Shown here one piece after another: positions 42,802 through 52,026 of a stretch of 64,000 nucleotides of DNA (its first letter is position 1; each line of letters opens with the position of its first letter). The notes under the pieces are model-generated. The model saw only the letters and a list, made by a program, of their open reading frames with translations. It had not been told where the DNA came from and did no database searches. The stretch lies in NCBI RefSeq assembly GCF_003946305.1, contig NZ_RHNS01000002.1:62001-126000 (forward strand). Reading direction: 5' to 3'. Origin of the DNA: Lacticaseibacillus porcinae. Lineage in GTDB: Bacteria; Bacillota; Bacilli; Lactobacillales; Lactobacillaceae. A program made the position numbers and the translations under genes.

Positions 42802-43397
42802 CGTATAAATTAGGGTTAACTGGCGGGATCGCCAGCGGTAAAAGTACCGTGTCTGAATTATTTGAACAAGCAGGGTACCCAGTGATCGACGCAGACGTGA
42901 TTGCCAGACAAATCGTGGAACCGAATTCCTTAGCGTTGAAAAAAATCGCTTTGCGCTTTGGTCGTGATGTGATCGAAAGTGACGGCTCGTTGAATCGCAA
43001 AGCGTTAGGGACGAAAGTTTTCGGACATCCCCAAGCTTTGGCGGATCTCAATGCCATCGAACATCCTTACATTCGCGTGGCGCTGACTCAAGCGTTAGAC
43101 GAAGCCGTGGCCAGCGGCGTTGATTTGGTGGTAGGCGATATTCCGTTGATGTATGAAACCCAGTGGGAAGATTACTTTGACGGGGTTGCGGTGGTGAACA
43201 TTACGCCAAAACTGCAATTACAACGTCTAATTGAACGCGACGGGTTAACGGTTGACGAAGCACAAGCACGGATCGCGTCACAAATGCCGTTGCCACAAAA
43301 AGTCGCCAAAGCGGATTTTGTGATCGACAATTCGCTGGGGCAACAAATGCGTGAAGTGCAAGTGACCCAGCTGATCAAACATTTAACTGGGAAGTAG
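42798..43397 (+). CDS. coaE: Dephospho-CoA kinase
   Basis: CoaE performs the last step of coenzyme A synthesis. The 199-residue protein shows Walker A GLTGGIASGKST near the N-terminus and the lid and base motifs DADVIARQIV and IPLMYET. The best start is TTG 42798, which shares bases with the mutM stop (TTGA) and gives the usual N-terminus before KLGLTGG. An ATG at 42768 would add ten residues and overlap mutM by 34 bp without a ribosome binding site. Confidence 0.93.
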   Translation: MTYKLGLTGGIASGKSTVSELFEQAGYPVIDADVIARQIVEPNSLALKKIALRFGRDVIESDGSLNRKALGTKVFGHPQALADLNAIEHPYIRVALTQALDEAVASGVDLVVGDIPLMYETQWEDYFDGVAVVNITPKLQLQRLIERDGLTVDEAQARIASQMPLPQKVAKADFVIDNSLGQQMREVQVTQLIKHLTGK

Positions 43398-43447
43398 GCT
43401 AAGTGCGGTTTAGTTTGCAGCCTTAGTGAAACTGCCGGTAAGGCTGT

Positions 43448-43456
43448 GTTATAATA
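43448..43456 (+). promoter_or_regulatory. Extended -10 promoter before nrdR
   Basis: TGTTATAAT lies 28 bp before the GTG start. CAGCCTTA and TAAGGCTG just upstream form an inverted repeat that could terminate or shield the coaE transcript. Confidence 0.5.
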
Positions 43457-43483
43457 ATTGAAAACGGATAAGAGGTGTTTTGC

Positions 43484-43960
43484 GTGCAGTGCCCACATTG
43501 TCATCACAATAGTAGTCGCGTCGTTGACTCACGGCCAACCGACGGCGGCAAAGCGATCAGGCGGCGGCGTGAATGCGAAAATTGCGGTTTTCGTTTCACG
43601 ACTTTTGAGCGCGTTGAACAAACGCCGTTGCTGGTCATTAAAAAGAACGGGACCCGCGAAGAATTCAACCGTGAGAAGATCCTTAAAGGGTTGATCCGTG
43701 CCGCTGAAAAGCGTCCTGTGACCATGGAGCAAATGCAAGGCATCGTTGAATCAGTCGAAAACAAGTTGCGCGCCATCGGGGAAAATGAAGTTTCAAGCCA
43801 AGCCATCGGGGAATATGTGATGAGCAAACTCTCAGATGTCGACGATGTGGCTTATATTCGTTTTGCCAGCGTGTATCGCCAGTTCAAAGACATGTCGGTG
43901 TTCATGCAAGAACTTCAAGACATGATGAACAAAGAAAAATCTTCAGACGAAGACAAGTAA
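43484..43960 (+). CDS. nrdR: Transcriptional repressor NrdR
   Basis: NrdR represses ribonucleotide reductase genes according to ATP/dATP levels. The 158-residue protein has an N-terminal zinc ribbon (CPHC...CENCGFRF) and an ATP-cone domain ([16 protein letters not shown]). GTG 43484 follows AGAGGTG and gives the canonical MQCPHC start. Its link to dnaB-dnaI is conserved across lactobacilli and bacilli. Confidence 0.95.
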   Translation: MQCPHCHHNSSRVVDSRPTDGGKAIRRRRECENCGFRFTTFERVEQTPLLVIKKNGTREEFNREKILKGLIRAAEKRPVTMEQMQGIVESVENKLRAIGENEVSSQAIGEYVMSKLSDVDDVAYIRFASVYRQFKDMSVFMQELQDMMNKEKSSDEDK

Positions 43961-43971
43961 TTTTTGCGACA

Positions 43972-44024
43972 TGCGCTCGCCTTGCAGATCCTGATCTCAG
44001 GGTCGACTAGGCGGGCGTGTTTTG
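43972..44024 (+). terminator. Nested hairpin between nrdR and dnaB
   Basis: An outer stem (GCTCGCCT with AGGCGGGC) encloses an inner hairpin (GATCCTG with CAGGGTC), followed by GTGTTTTG. It is a probable weak terminator or attenuator, since dnaB lies only 20 bp away. Confidence 0.55.
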
Positions 44025-44042
44025 TTGAAAGGAGGCGTGAAT

Positions 44043-45404
44043 ATGGAACGTCCACAAAATTTTATGGCCCAAGACGACTATCTCGTCGCCCAAGCCACAT
44101 ATTTTAGCAACGTCGACCAACACGTCGCCGTCAGCTTGTATCAACCGCTAGTCGGACCTGTGGCGATGGCGTTGTATTTAAGTTTGTGGCAAGAAGCTAA
44201 GCCGCGGCCGCTGGTGTCTGATCGTCGCTCGCAAACGCGATTGTTAGATTTATTGAACATCGGCGTGGACACTTTGTATGACGCGCGGGTGCATCTTGAA
44301 GCGGTGGGTTTAATGAAAACTTACACCACGACTGATGCCATCAGTCGCTATTATGCCTATGAGTTATATGCACCAGTGTCACCGCAAGCCTTTTTCAATG
44401 ACGATTTGTTAGGGATGTTGTTGTATGATCGCGTCGGGGATGCCCGTTACACGGAACTTGCGCAAGAATTTGCCTTGCATCCAGTCCGCCGCGATGATTG
44501 GCAAGAAGTGTCCGCGAATTTCTTAGATGTGTATCATTTGACCAATGTGCTGGCAACCCCAAAGGCTGCGATCCAAGCGCAACAAGCTTTAGCGTTGAAG
44601 GCGACACCTACAGTTAGCTTAGATGATGATGGTGGCTATGATTGGGAGTTGCTGGCATCAACGTTGGCCCGCACCACCTTGCAAGCCGGTGAACTCGATA
44701 AAAATCGCGCTGCGTTATATGAAATGGCGCGCTTTTACGGGTTGGAAGTGCCAGAATTCTCGCTTCAAATTCGCAAAGCCATCGAGCCGATGACTGGAAA
44801 ACTCAACATGAGGCAACTCCGGCAGTTTATCGAACAATCTTATCGAAAAGCTGACAAACCAGCGTTTTCAGATCAAAAGACCCAACAACCAGCCGCAACC
44901 CCGGCACCACCGACGATCAAAGACCTGACGTCGCAAGAAGCAGATTTGTTGAAGCGTGCCAACACCCAAGCGCCACGGACGTTTTTGGAAAATACCAAAA
45001 AGGCGAAAAACTCTCGGGCTTATGCCGCCAGCAACGAAACTTATGCGTTGCGGGAGTTGTTGACGCGGCATGTGTTCCCAGATGCAACAGTGAATATTTT
45101 GATCGATTACGTATTGCGTAGTTACGATTCGCTAAGCCAAGCACTCCTCAATGGTTTTGTACAACGGTGGATCACGGCGAATGTCACGACCCCTGAGTCA
45201 GCGATTTTGCAAATTCGCAAAGAAGCGCAACAGCCAGTTAAAAATACGCGAGGTAAGCGGCCAAATCGTCAAGAAGAAACCCCTGATTGGATGAAGCCAG
45301 ATTATCAACCGGTGTCCAAACCAGTATCGGTGCAAAGCAAACAATCGATCCAAGCGGGATTGGATCGCCTCAAAGCCATGCGGAAGAAAGGATCTGAATC
45401 CTGA
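44043..45404 (+). CDS. dnaB: Replication initiation and membrane attachment protein DnaB
   Basis: DnaB of Bacillota helps load the DnaC helicase during initiation and restart. The 453-residue protein has an N-terminal DnaB domain (about 1-300) and a C-terminal DnaD-type domain with NILIDYVLRSYDSLSQALLNGFVQRW (core IDYVLRSYD), then a basic tail. ATG 44043 follows AAAGGAGG. The stop TGA shares a base with the dnaI ATG. Confidence 0.92.
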   Translation: MERPQNFMAQDDYLVAQATYFSNVDQHVAVSLYQPLVGPVAMALYLSLWQEAKPRPLVSDRRSQTRLLDLLNIGVDTLYDARVHLEAVGLMKTYTTTDAISRYYAYELYAPVSPQAFFNDDLLGMLLYDRVGDARYTELAQEFALHPVRRDDWQEVSANFLDVYHLTNVLATPKAAIQAQQALALKATPTVSLDDDGGYDWELLASTLARTTLQAGELDKNRAALYEMARFYGLEVPEFSLQIRKAIEPMTGKLNMRQLRQFIEQSYRKADKPAFSDQKTQQPAATPAPPTIKDLTSQEADLLKRANTQAPRTFLENTKKAKNSRAYAASNETYALRELLTRHVFPDATVNILIDYVLRSYDSLSQALLNGFVQRWITANVTTPESAILQIRKEAQQPVKNTRGKRPNRQEETPDWMKPDYQPVSKPVSVQSKQSIQAGLDRLKAMRKKGSES

Positions 45405-46324
45405 TGAAAGACATGCATGCAGAATTACAAAAATTAATGGATCAACGTCATTTGACTGGCGCCTTTCACGACACCATCAATAAAGCGGCGGCAGATCCTG
45501 AAGTCCAAGCGTTTTTGCGGGAACACAAAGACGAACTCGCCGCAGATGCAACGCGGCGTGGGGCGGCGAAAATCTATGAATTTGTCAATGAACGCGACAA
45601 ACGATTGAAAGGGATCGCGAGCTTTGCCCCTGGCTATCAACCAGAACTCGTCGTATCTAACGGTCAAATCGATTTGGCTTATGAACCGACTGCCGAGAAA
45701 CAAGCTTTGGATAAACTTGCCGATCAAAAGCGGTTGATCAATGCCATCAATATGCCTAAAGCGATTCAACATGCTAACCTTGCCATGTATGATGACAAAG
45801 ATCGCGCAGACGCCTTACAAGCAGCGGTGCAATTTACCGTCGCCGTCGCCGATCAACCCCATGATTTTCACAAAGGGTTGTATTTGACTGGACCTTTTGG
45901 CGTTGGGAAAACTTATTTGCTTGGCGCCATCGCTAATGAACTTGCGGAACAAGGCGTCGGCTCGACATTGTTACATGTCCCAACTTATGCAGTGGAAATG
46001 AAAAATGCGATCCAATCAAATTCAGTGTTGGCGAAAATTAATGCGATCAAAGTGGCACCAGTGTTGATGCTTGATGATATCGGTGCTGAAGCGTTAAGCC
46101 CATGGTTCCGCGATGAAGTGTTGGGGATCATTTTGCAATATCGCATGCAAGAAGAATTGCCGACGCTGTTCTCCAGCAACAAAACCATGGCCGAGCTCAA
46201 TCGCTTTTTAGCTGGCGCCGATCGCGGCGACAATGAAGCGATGAAAGCGTCACGGATCATGGCGCGGATCCAATTTCTCGCCACTGAAATTGCTGTCGGC
46301 GGCATTGACCGTCGTAACGGCTAA
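45404..46324 (+). CDS. dnaI: Helicase loader DnaI
   Basis: DnaI is the AAA+ loader of the replicative helicase. The 306-residue protein has an N-terminal helicase-binding domain and an AAA+ domain with Walker A GPFGVGKTY near residue 165 and Walker B VLMLDDIGAEA. The sensor segment SSNKTMAEL follows. Its start overlaps the dnaB stop (TGATG), so it is translationally coupled. Confidence 0.94.
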   Translation: MKDMHAELQKLMDQRHLTGAFHDTINKAAADPEVQAFLREHKDELAADATRRGAAKIYEFVNERDKRLKGIASFAPGYQPELVVSNGQIDLAYEPTAEKQALDKLADQKRLINAINMPKAIQHANLAMYDDKDRADALQAAVQFTVAVADQPHDFHKGLYLTGPFGVGKTYLLGAIANELAEQGVGSTLLHVPTYAVEMKNAIQSNSVLAKINAIKVAPVLMLDDIGAEALSPWFRDEVLGIILQYRMQEELPTLFSSNKTMAELNRFLAGADRGDNEAMKASRIMARIQFLATEIAVGGIDRRNG

Positions 46325-46348
46325 CCATCATTTTTTGGAGGAGTTATT

Positions 46349-46657
46349 ATGCACGCAAGTTTAACCAATGATTCAACGCACCAAGTCAAAGATGTCAAAA
46401 TCGGATGGTCTTGGACCACGTTTTTCTTCGGGTTCTTCCCAGCGTTATTCCGCGGGGACTGGAAGTGGGCGTTGATCGTCGCGGTGTTACAAATTGTGAC
46501 TGGGACTTTCACTTGGGGGATCTCGGTGTCGATCATTTCGATTATTTTTGCGATCATTTACAACAAGATCTACATCAATGACTTGTTGAAACAGGGTTAT
46601 CGGCCGACGGATCAAACCAGCGCTGATTTGCTTCGTCAACGGGGTTTCATCGGGTAA
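46349..46657 (+). CDS. Small DUF2628-like membrane protein
   Basis: This is a 102-residue protein with two membrane helices. The aromatic WSWTTFFFGFFPALFRGDW stretch resembles DUF2628-type proteins, in which a Phe-rich hairpin precedes the helices. TGGAGGAG lies before the ATG. It is 24 bp after dnaI and probably cotranscribed. The function is unknown. Confidence 0.7.
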   Translation: MHASLTNDSTHQVKDVKIGWSWTTFFFGFFPALFRGDWKWALIVAVLQIVTGTFTWGISVSIISIIFAIIYNKIYINDLLKQGYRPTDQTSADLLRQRGFIG

Positions 46658-46693
46658 TGTGACCACTTTTTCAAAAAGTTTTTCAATTTAGGG

Positions 46694-46722
46694 TTGTCAC
46701 CACCGCTTTATCGTGGTTTAAT
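46694..46722 (+). promoter_or_regulatory. Promoter of the thrS T-box transcript
   Basis: TTGTCA and TTTAAT are 17 bp apart, with TGG before the -10. Confidence 0.65.
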
Positions 46723-46739
46723 CTAAGTATCGAAGACAG

Positions 46740-46942
46740 GAGTTACAAGGATCATAAACAGAGAGCTGGCGCCCATCTGAAAACGCCACACGACCTGATC
46801 CGCACCGCTTCTCGGATTTCTTTCGACCCGTGCTGGGATAACGCACAAAGAGGAAAGCATTTTGCGTGCTTTCAAGTCGGGTGGAACCGCGATTAGTGTA
46901 ATCGTCCCGGATGTCAGTAATGACGTCCGGGACTTTTTTGTA
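46740..46942 (+). ncRNA. T-box leader of thrS
   Basis: The T-box TGGAACCGCG is at 46882-46891. The terminator GTCCCGGATGTCA (46904-46916) pairs with TGACGTCCGGGAC (46921-46933) before a T-run. A short stem I is suggested by GGATCA (46749) with TGATCC (46796). On its 3' side lie two Thr codons in a row, ACG and ACC (46790-46795), so one of them is the probable specifier. Uncharged tRNA-Thr should prevent termination. Confidence 0.9.
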
Positions 46943-46971
46943 CTTCTGAATAATTCAAAGGGGAAAATCAT

Positions 46972-48942
46972 ATGTCAATTGCAATTACGTTACCAGACAA
47001 ATCCGTACGTGAAGCCGAAGCCGGCATCAGCGTATTAGATTTTGCCAAGTCCATCGCCATCAGCCTCGGGAAAAAAGCCGTCGCCGGCAAACTCAACGGC
47101 AAGCTTGTTAACTTAGATACAGCGTTAAACGAAGATGCTGAACTGGAAATCGTCACCAAAGATTCTGAAGACGGCTTAGAAGTGCTTCGCCAAACGGCTA
47201 CTTTCGTATTAGCTTCAGCGATCAAAGACTTGTTCCCAGAAGTCCGCTTAGGCCAAGGCGAAGCACAAGTTGATGGTTTCTTCTACGACACTGACAAAGA
47301 CAACGGCCAATTGACTGTTGACCAATTGCCAGCGATCAAAGCCAAAATGGCTGAAATCGTTAAAGCTAACGCCCCAATTGCTTCAAAGACGTTATCCCAT
47401 GACGAAGCTTTAGCTTACTTTGCTAACGAACCTTTCAAAAAGCAACTGGTTGAAGCTTTAGATGGCGACGTTAAAGGCTTCCAACTTGGTGATTTCTTCG
47501 ACTTTGAAGAAGCGGCTTTGTTGCCATCTTTGAAAGACTTGAAGCATTTTGACTTGTTAAGTGTTGCTGGTGCTTATTGGGAAGGCAAGTCTTCCAACCC
47601 AATGTTGCAACGGATCTATGGGACCGCGTACTACAAAGCTGCTGATCTTGAAGAAGATGCCAAGCGTCGTGCTGAAGCTAAAGAACGTGACCACCGTAAC
47701 ATTGGCCGTGACTTGGACTTGTTCTTCGTTGATCCTAAAGCTGGTGCTGGCTTGCCATACTGGATGCCAAATGGTGCCACCATCCGTCGCGTGATCGAAC
47801 GCTACATCATCGACAAAGAACTTGCCGATGGTTACCAACATGTTTACACCCCAATTTTAGCAAACTTGGACTTGTACAAGACTTCTGGTCACTGGGATCA
47901 CTACCGCGAAGACATGTTCCCACCAATGGACATGGGCGATGGCGAAATGCTTGAACTCCGCCCAATGAACTGCCCATCTCATATCCAAGTTTACAAGCAT
48001 CACATCCGTTCTTACCGCGAATTGCCACTGCGGATCGCTGAACTTGGCATGATGCACCGTTATGAAAAGTCCGGTGCCTTGTCTGGTTTGCAACGTGTTC
48101 GTGAAATGACGCTTAACGATGGCCACACTTTCGTTGCGTTAGACCAGATCCAAGAAGAATTCAAGAAGATCTTGCGTTTGATCATGGATGTTTACGAAGA
48201 CTTCAACATCAACGATTACACGTTCCGCTTGTCTTACCGCGATCCTAAGAACACGGAAAAGTACTTTGATGATGAAGAAATGTGGACCCGTTCTCAAACC
48301 ATGTTAAAAGGGGCCATGGACGATCTTGGTTTGGACTATTACGAAGCAGAAGGCGAAGCTGCTTTCTACGGTCCAAAGCTTGATATCCAAACCAAGACTG
48401 CTTTGGGTAACGACGAAACTATGTCGACGATCCAATTAGACTTCATGTTGCCAGAACGCTTTGGCTTGACTTATGTCGGCAAAGACGGTCAAGAACATCG
48501 TCCAGTTATGATCCACCGTGGTGTTGTCGGCACGATGGAACGCTTCATCGCTTACTTAACTGAAATCTACAAAGGTGCCTTCCCAACTTGGTTAGCCCCA
48601 ACTCAAGCCATCTTGATCCCTGTTGCAGACGCTCATCAAGCATACGTTGAAGACTTGAAGAAGAAGATGCTGCATGCCGGCTTACGGGTTGAAATCGACG
48701 ATCGCAACGAAAAAATGGGCTACAAGATCCGCGAAGCCCAAACTCGCAAAGTACCATACACTATTGTTGTCGGCGACAAGGAATTAGCTTCTGCGACAGT
48801 TTCAGTTCGTCGTTATGGTGAAGCTGATTCTGAAGAAGAACCTGCTAACATGTTCATCGATTCTGTGGAAGCAGAAGTCAAGAACTACTCTCGCGATGGT
48901 TCCCGCAAACCTAGTGAAGCCAAGAAAGTTTTAGGCGACTAA
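46972..48942 (+). CDS. thrS: Threonine-tRNA ligase
   Basis: ThrS charges tRNA-Thr and edits Ser-tRNA-Thr. The 656-residue protein has a TGS domain (1-62), an editing domain (about 65-230), a class II core with [12 protein letters not shown], motif 2 region [18 protein letters not shown] (core [11 protein letters not shown]) and motif 3 [11 protein letters not shown], and a C-terminal anticodon-binding domain. AAAGGGG precedes the ATG. The T-box leader controls it. Confidence 0.97.
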   Translation: MSIAITLPDKSVREAEAGISVLDFAKSIAISLGKKAVAGKLNGKLVNLDTALNEDAELEIVTKDSEDGLEVLRQTATFVLASAIKDLFPEVRLGQGEAQVDGFFYDTDKDNGQLTVDQLPAIKAKMAEIVKANAPIASKTLSHDEALAYFANEPFKKQLVEALDGDVKGFQLGDFFDFEEAALLPSLKDLKHFDLLSVAGAYWEGKSSNPMLQRIYGTAYYKAADLEEDAKRRAEAKERDHRNIGRDLDLFFVDPKAGAGLPYWMPNGATIRRVIERYIIDKELADGYQHVYTPILANLDLYKTSGHWDHYREDMFPPMDMGDGEMLELRPMNCPSHIQVYKHHIRSYRELPLRIAELGMMHRYEKSGALSGLQRVREMTLNDGHTFVALDQIQEEFKKILRLIMDVYEDFNINDYTFRLSYRDPKNTEKYFDDEEMWTRSQTMLKGAMDDLGLDYYEAEGEAAFYGPKLDIQTKTALGNDETMSTIQLDFMLPERFGLTYVGKDGQEHRPVMIHRGVVGTMERFIAYLTEIYKGAFPTWLAPTQAILIPVADAHQAYVEDLKKKMLHAGLRVEIDDRNEKMGYKIREAQTRKVPYTIVVGDKELASATVSVRRYGEADSEEEPANMFIDSVEAEVKNYSRDGSRKPSEAKKVLGD

Positions 48943-48958
48943 TTTTAGTTTGATCAAG

Positions 48959-48986
48959 AAGCCAAGCCTCGTGCTTGGCTTTTTGC
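48959..48986 (+). terminator. Terminator after thrS
   Basis: AAGCCAAGC pairs perfectly with GCTTGGCTT, followed by a T-run. Confidence 0.9.
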
Positions 48987-49015
48987 TTGCAGTGATCTCG
49001 GCGATTTGCGATACT
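48987..49015 (+). promoter_or_regulatory. Promoter of the leader peptide-rsgA transcript
   Basis: TTGCAG and GATACT are 17 bp apart, with TGC before the -10 making it extended. It lies 30 bp before the small reading frame. Confidence 0.6.
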
Positions 49016-49044
49016 TAAATTAATCACTGAAAGGAAATATGCTT

Positions 49045-49098
49045 ATGTTGCCAATTGTAAAAGGTGTTGTCTCGTTACTGGAGGACGGCATAAAGTAG
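49045..49098 (+). CDS. Probable 17-residue leader peptide
   Basis: The frame ATG to TAG encodes MLPIVKGVVSLLEDGIK, a short amphipathic peptide. AAAGGAAA lies about ten bases before the ATG. Its stop codon ends two bases before a hairpin that covers the ribosome binding site of the next gene. The arrangement resembles leader-peptide translational attenuation or coupling. It is too short for standard gene calling, and whether the peptide itself acts is unknown. Confidence 0.5.
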   Translation: MLPIVKGVVSLLEDGIK

Positions 49099-49100
49099 CC

Positions 49101-49121
49101 TTCCTCCGCGTTTTGGAGGAA
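49101..49121 (+). promoter_or_regulatory. Hairpin sequestering the rsgA ribosome binding site
   Basis: TTCCTCC (49101-49107) pairs perfectly with GGAGGAA (49115-49121), the ribosome binding site of the TTG start at 49128. A ribosome stopping at 49098 would cover the first arm and free the site. Confidence 0.6.
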
Positions 49122-49127
49122 CACACA

Positions 49128-50192
49128 TTGAATTTATCTGAATATGGAAATACTGAATCACAAGTTGTCACTGCGGGTTTGAATTTAGGTCGCGTCATCA
49201 CCGTCAGTCATCAAACGTTCACCGTGGTCACTGAATTTGGGCGTTTTCACGCCGAAATCTCAGGGCGCTTGCGGAACCTCGCGATGACGGCAGAAGACTT
49301 GCCAACTGTTGGCGATTGGGTACAATTGCGGCTCCCAGCAAATCGCGAAGACGTTGCCTACATTGAACGATTAAATGAACGTCACAGTGTCTTTTTGCGA
49401 AAGACGGCGGGACGTCAAATTGATGCACAACTGGTGGCGGCTAATATTGATTGGTTGTTGTTATGCATGGCGTTGGATCATAATTTTAATGTGCGGCGTT
49501 TAGAGCGTTATTTGGCCGTTGCCGCAGCTAGTGGTGCCAAGCCGTCAGTGGTATTGACCAAAGCCGATCAAGCCCGTGACCTGTCTGCACAACTTGCCGA
49601 AGTTGATGCAGTGTTGCCGCCGCAAACGCCAGTGATCATTTGTGATGCGACGCGTGCTGATGGGTTAGCTGAGTTAGCGAATTTCATGCAGCCGCGTCAA
49701 ACTTATGCGTTGATCGGGTCTTCTGGTGTTGGGAAAACCACCTTGATCAATCACTTAAGTCATCAAGTGGTCGGTGAAACGCAAGCTGTGCGGGCCAGTG
49801 ACTCACATGGGCGCCACACCACCACTACTCGGCAATTAATGGTTTTACCCAATCAAAGTATTGTGATCGATACACCGGGGATGCGGGAACTCGGATTAAT
49901 GGATGCCGACGTAGCGGCCACGTTTGACGATATTGTCCAGTTGGCACAACATTGTCGCTTCAGTGACTGCACGCATCAACAAGAACCAGGCTGTGCGGTG
50001 CAAGCGGCAATCGCGACAGGTGAAGTCGATGCGACGCGGTTGAGAAGTTACCAAGAGTTGCAACAAGAAGCCTCAGTTAATACTCAGTTGCGTGGCAAAG
50101 CCCGTGAACAAGCAAAAATCAAGCGGATGTTTGGTAGCAAGAAACAAATGCAAGCTGTCCGCAAAGCCAGTCGTCATCATCAAAAATACTGA
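49128..50192 (+). CDS. rsgA: RsgA-family circularly permuted ribosome GTPase
   Basis: RsgA checks late 30S subunit assembly. The 354-residue protein has an N-terminal OB fold (about 20-90), then a permuted GTPase with G4 VLTKAD before G1 GSSGVGKTT and G3 IDTPGM, and a zinc knuckle CRFSDCTHQQEPGC. The TTG start at 49128 is seven bases from GGAGGAA. A lactobacillus can have two such genes, with the other near prkC, so this may be a paralogue rather than the sole copy. Confidence 0.9.
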   Translation: MNLSEYGNTESQVVTAGLNLGRVITVSHQTFTVVTEFGRFHAEISGRLRNLAMTAEDLPTVGDWVQLRLPANREDVAYIERLNERHSVFLRKTAGRQIDAQLVAANIDWLLLCMALDHNFNVRRLERYLAVAAASGAKPSVVLTKADQARDLSAQLAEVDAVLPPQTPVIICDATRADGLAELANFMQPRQTYALIGSSGVGKTTLINHLSHQVVGETQAVRASDSHGRHTTTTRQLMVLPNQSIVIDTPGMRELGLMDADVAATFDDIVQLAQHCRFSDCTHQQEPGCAVQAAIATGEVDATRLRSYQELQQEASVNTQLRGKAREQAKIKRMFGSKKQMQAVRKASRHHQKY

Positions 50193-50201
50193 AGTTTTGT
50201 G

Positions 50202-50228
50202 AAGTCAGGCCCAGTGCCTGGCTTTTTT
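50202..50228 (+). terminator. Terminator after rsgA
   Basis: AAGTCAGGC pairs with GCCTGGCTT (one T-G), followed by a T-run. Confidence 0.85.
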
Positions 50229-50260
50229 GGTGGGGTGGACTCAGTGAATAAATGCAATAA

Positions 50261-50282
50261 TATTTCATAAAACTATTTCATA
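50261..50282. promoter_or_regulatory. Direct repeat upstream of the PTS-murQ operon
   Basis: TATTTCATA occurs twice, at 50261-50269 and 50274-50282, with a 13-bp period and 20-40 bp before the -35. It may be the operator of the RpiR-type regulator encoded in the operon. This is inference. Confidence 0.35.
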
Positions 50283-50303
50283 CGATTAAATATCGAAAAA
50301 TCG

Positions 50304-50332
50304 TTGCAAATATAACCGCTTTCATTTATACT
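50304..50332 (+). promoter_or_regulatory. Promoter of the PTS-murQ operon with cre in the spacer
   Basis: TTGCAA (50304) and TATACT (50327) are 17 bp apart. On the minus strand the spacer 50311-50324 reads TGAAAGCGGTTATA, a 13 of 14 match to the CcpA consensus TGWAANCGNTNWCA. CcpA would directly block polymerase here. Confidence 0.75.
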
Positions 50333-50379
50333 GACGGTGTCGATAAATTCCATTATTCATTTTTTGAGGAGGACTCAAC

Positions 50380-51201
50380 ATGGTCTCAATAGTTGTGATT
50401 TTTGCATTGAGTCTGTATGTCGCGATCGCGGTACTTGACCAGATCTCGATACAGATTGGCCCTTATTCTCCAATTTTTGGTGGTGCAGTGACCGGTTTGA
50501 TCATGGGTGATTTAAAAACCGGGTTGATCGTCGGGGCGACGTTGCAATTGATGACGTTAGGGGTGGCAACTTATGGTGGGGCAACGGTGCCAGATTTCTT
50601 GACCGGCTCGATCATGGGGACCGCTTATGCGATCATCGCTGGCAAAGGCGCAGAATATGGCATCGGGTTAGCGGTGCCGATCGGTTTGTTGTTGACGCAA
50701 TTAGATATTTTAGCGCGGATGGCGAACATGTTCTTCCAACATCGCGCTGATCACTTCGCCGCTGAAGGGAACTATCGCGGCGTTGAACGGCAAAATATTT
50801 GGGGCATGGTGCCTTGGATCTTGTCACGGGTCATTCCAGTGGTGGTCGGTTTAGTCTTTGGCCAAGCCGTGGTCAATGCGATCAACACCTTCATTCCAGC
50901 ATGGTTCATGATGGGGTTGAAAGCTGCCGGGATGATTTTACCAGCAATGGGGATCGCGATTTTAATGCGGTACTTGCCACTGAAGTCTTATTGGCCATTT
51001 TTCATTATTGGATTTGTGTTGATGGCGTATTTCTCCAAGACATTCTCCATTCTTGGCGTCGCCTTATTAGGGTTAGCGGCTGCTGGTGTTTATATGATGA
51101 ACGCCAACAAAACGCAACCGGCAGCGCCAGCACCAAAACCTGCAGCCAAAGCCGATCCAAGTGATCTCTACGCAGATGAGGAGGTAGAAGTCAATGACTA
51201 A
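50380..51201 (+). CDS. PTS system mannose-family IIC component
   Basis: This is the 273-residue substrate channel of a mannose-class phosphotransferase system, with about seven helices. Family motifs such as FGGAVTGLIMGDLKTGLIVGATLQLM (core GDLKTGLIVGATLQL) and ATVPDFLTGSIMGTA are clear. The C-terminus has a Pro/Ala-rich linker and acidic tail. GAGGAGG precedes the ATG. It overlaps IID by eight bases and is the first gene of an operon ending in murQ, so MurNAc or a MurNAc-containing sugar is the inferred substrate. Confidence 0.92.
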   Translation: MVSIVVIFALSLYVAIAVLDQISIQIGPYSPIFGGAVTGLIMGDLKTGLIVGATLQLMTLGVATYGGATVPDFLTGSIMGTAYAIIAGKGAEYGIGLAVPIGLLLTQLDILARMANMFFQHRADHFAAEGNYRGVERQNIWGMVPWILSRVIPVVVGLVFGQAVVNAINTFIPAWFMMGLKAAGMILPAMGIAILMRYLPLKSYWPFFIIGFVLMAYFSKTFSILGVALLGLAAAGVYMMNANKTQPAAPAPKPAAKADPSDLYADEEVEVND

Positions 51202-52009
51202 ACTCGATGCCAAAGATATTAAAAAGGTTTATTGGCGTAACATCTTCGGTTTACAATGGGGATGGAACTACGAACGGATGCAAGGGCTGGGGTATTCATG
51301 GGTCATGATGCCAGTCCTCAAAAAACTTTATGGCGACAAACCTGATGAAATGAAAAAGGCGTTAAAGACTCACTTAGGCTACTTCAACACTTCACAACCC
51401 ATGTCACATTTGATCATTGGTGCGGATATCGGGATCGAAGAAGCGACTGGGATGCAAGATGAAGAAGCTATCGTTGGGTTGAAAACCGGGTTAATGGGCC
51501 CACTTGCTGGGGTCGGTGATACCTTATTCTTAGCGATTTATCGGACGATCATTTTCTCCATTGCCGCATATATGGCATTGTCAGGTTCACCAGTTGGGTT
51601 GTTGTTGCCAGTGGTTGGCGGGATCTTACTGTTGGTATTGCGTTATTGGTTTACTGGCGTCGGCTACAAGCAAGGCGCGCGGTTGGCAACAGAATTCGCG
51701 GAACAAATGAAGACCTTGACCAATGCGGCATCGATCCTTGGGTTGTCAGTGGTCGGTGCGTTGATCCCATCAGTGATCACGTACACCCTTGATTTGAAGT
51801 ACACCATGGGTAAAGTGACCTTGAACGCCCAAGATATGCTCAATCAAATCATGCCAGGGCTGTTGCCACTGGGGATCGTGTTGTTGTCTTATTGGTTATT
51901 AGGGAAAAAGTCAATGAATTCCACCAAGTTGATTTTTGTATTGATCGCCTTGGGAATGGTGTTAGGGAATTTGACTAATATCGTTAACGGTATCGCAGGG
52001 TTGTTTTAA
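51194..52009 (+). CDS. PTS system mannose-family IID component
   Basis: This is the 271-residue membrane partner of IIC. The family signatures NIFGLQWGWNYERMQGLGY (core WNYERMQ), LGYFNTSQPM, and GLMGPLAGVGDTLF are present. A C-terminal membrane anchor follows. Its ATG lies within the 3' end of the IIC gene behind GAGGAGG. Confidence 0.93.
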   Translation: MTKLDAKDIKKVYWRNIFGLQWGWNYERMQGLGYSWVMMPVLKKLYGDKPDEMKKALKTHLGYFNTSQPMSHLIIGADIGIEEATGMQDEEAIVGLKTGLMGPLAGVGDTLFLAIYRTIIFSIAAYMALSGSPVGLLLPVVGGILLLVLRYWFTGVGYKQGARLATEFAEQMKTLTNAASILGLSVVGALIPSVITYTLDLKYTMGKVTLNAQDMLNQIMPGLLPLGIVLLSYWLLGKKSMNSTKLIFVLIALGMVLGNLTNIVNGIAGLF

Positions 52010-52026
52010 GCGAAAGGAGCAGTCAC

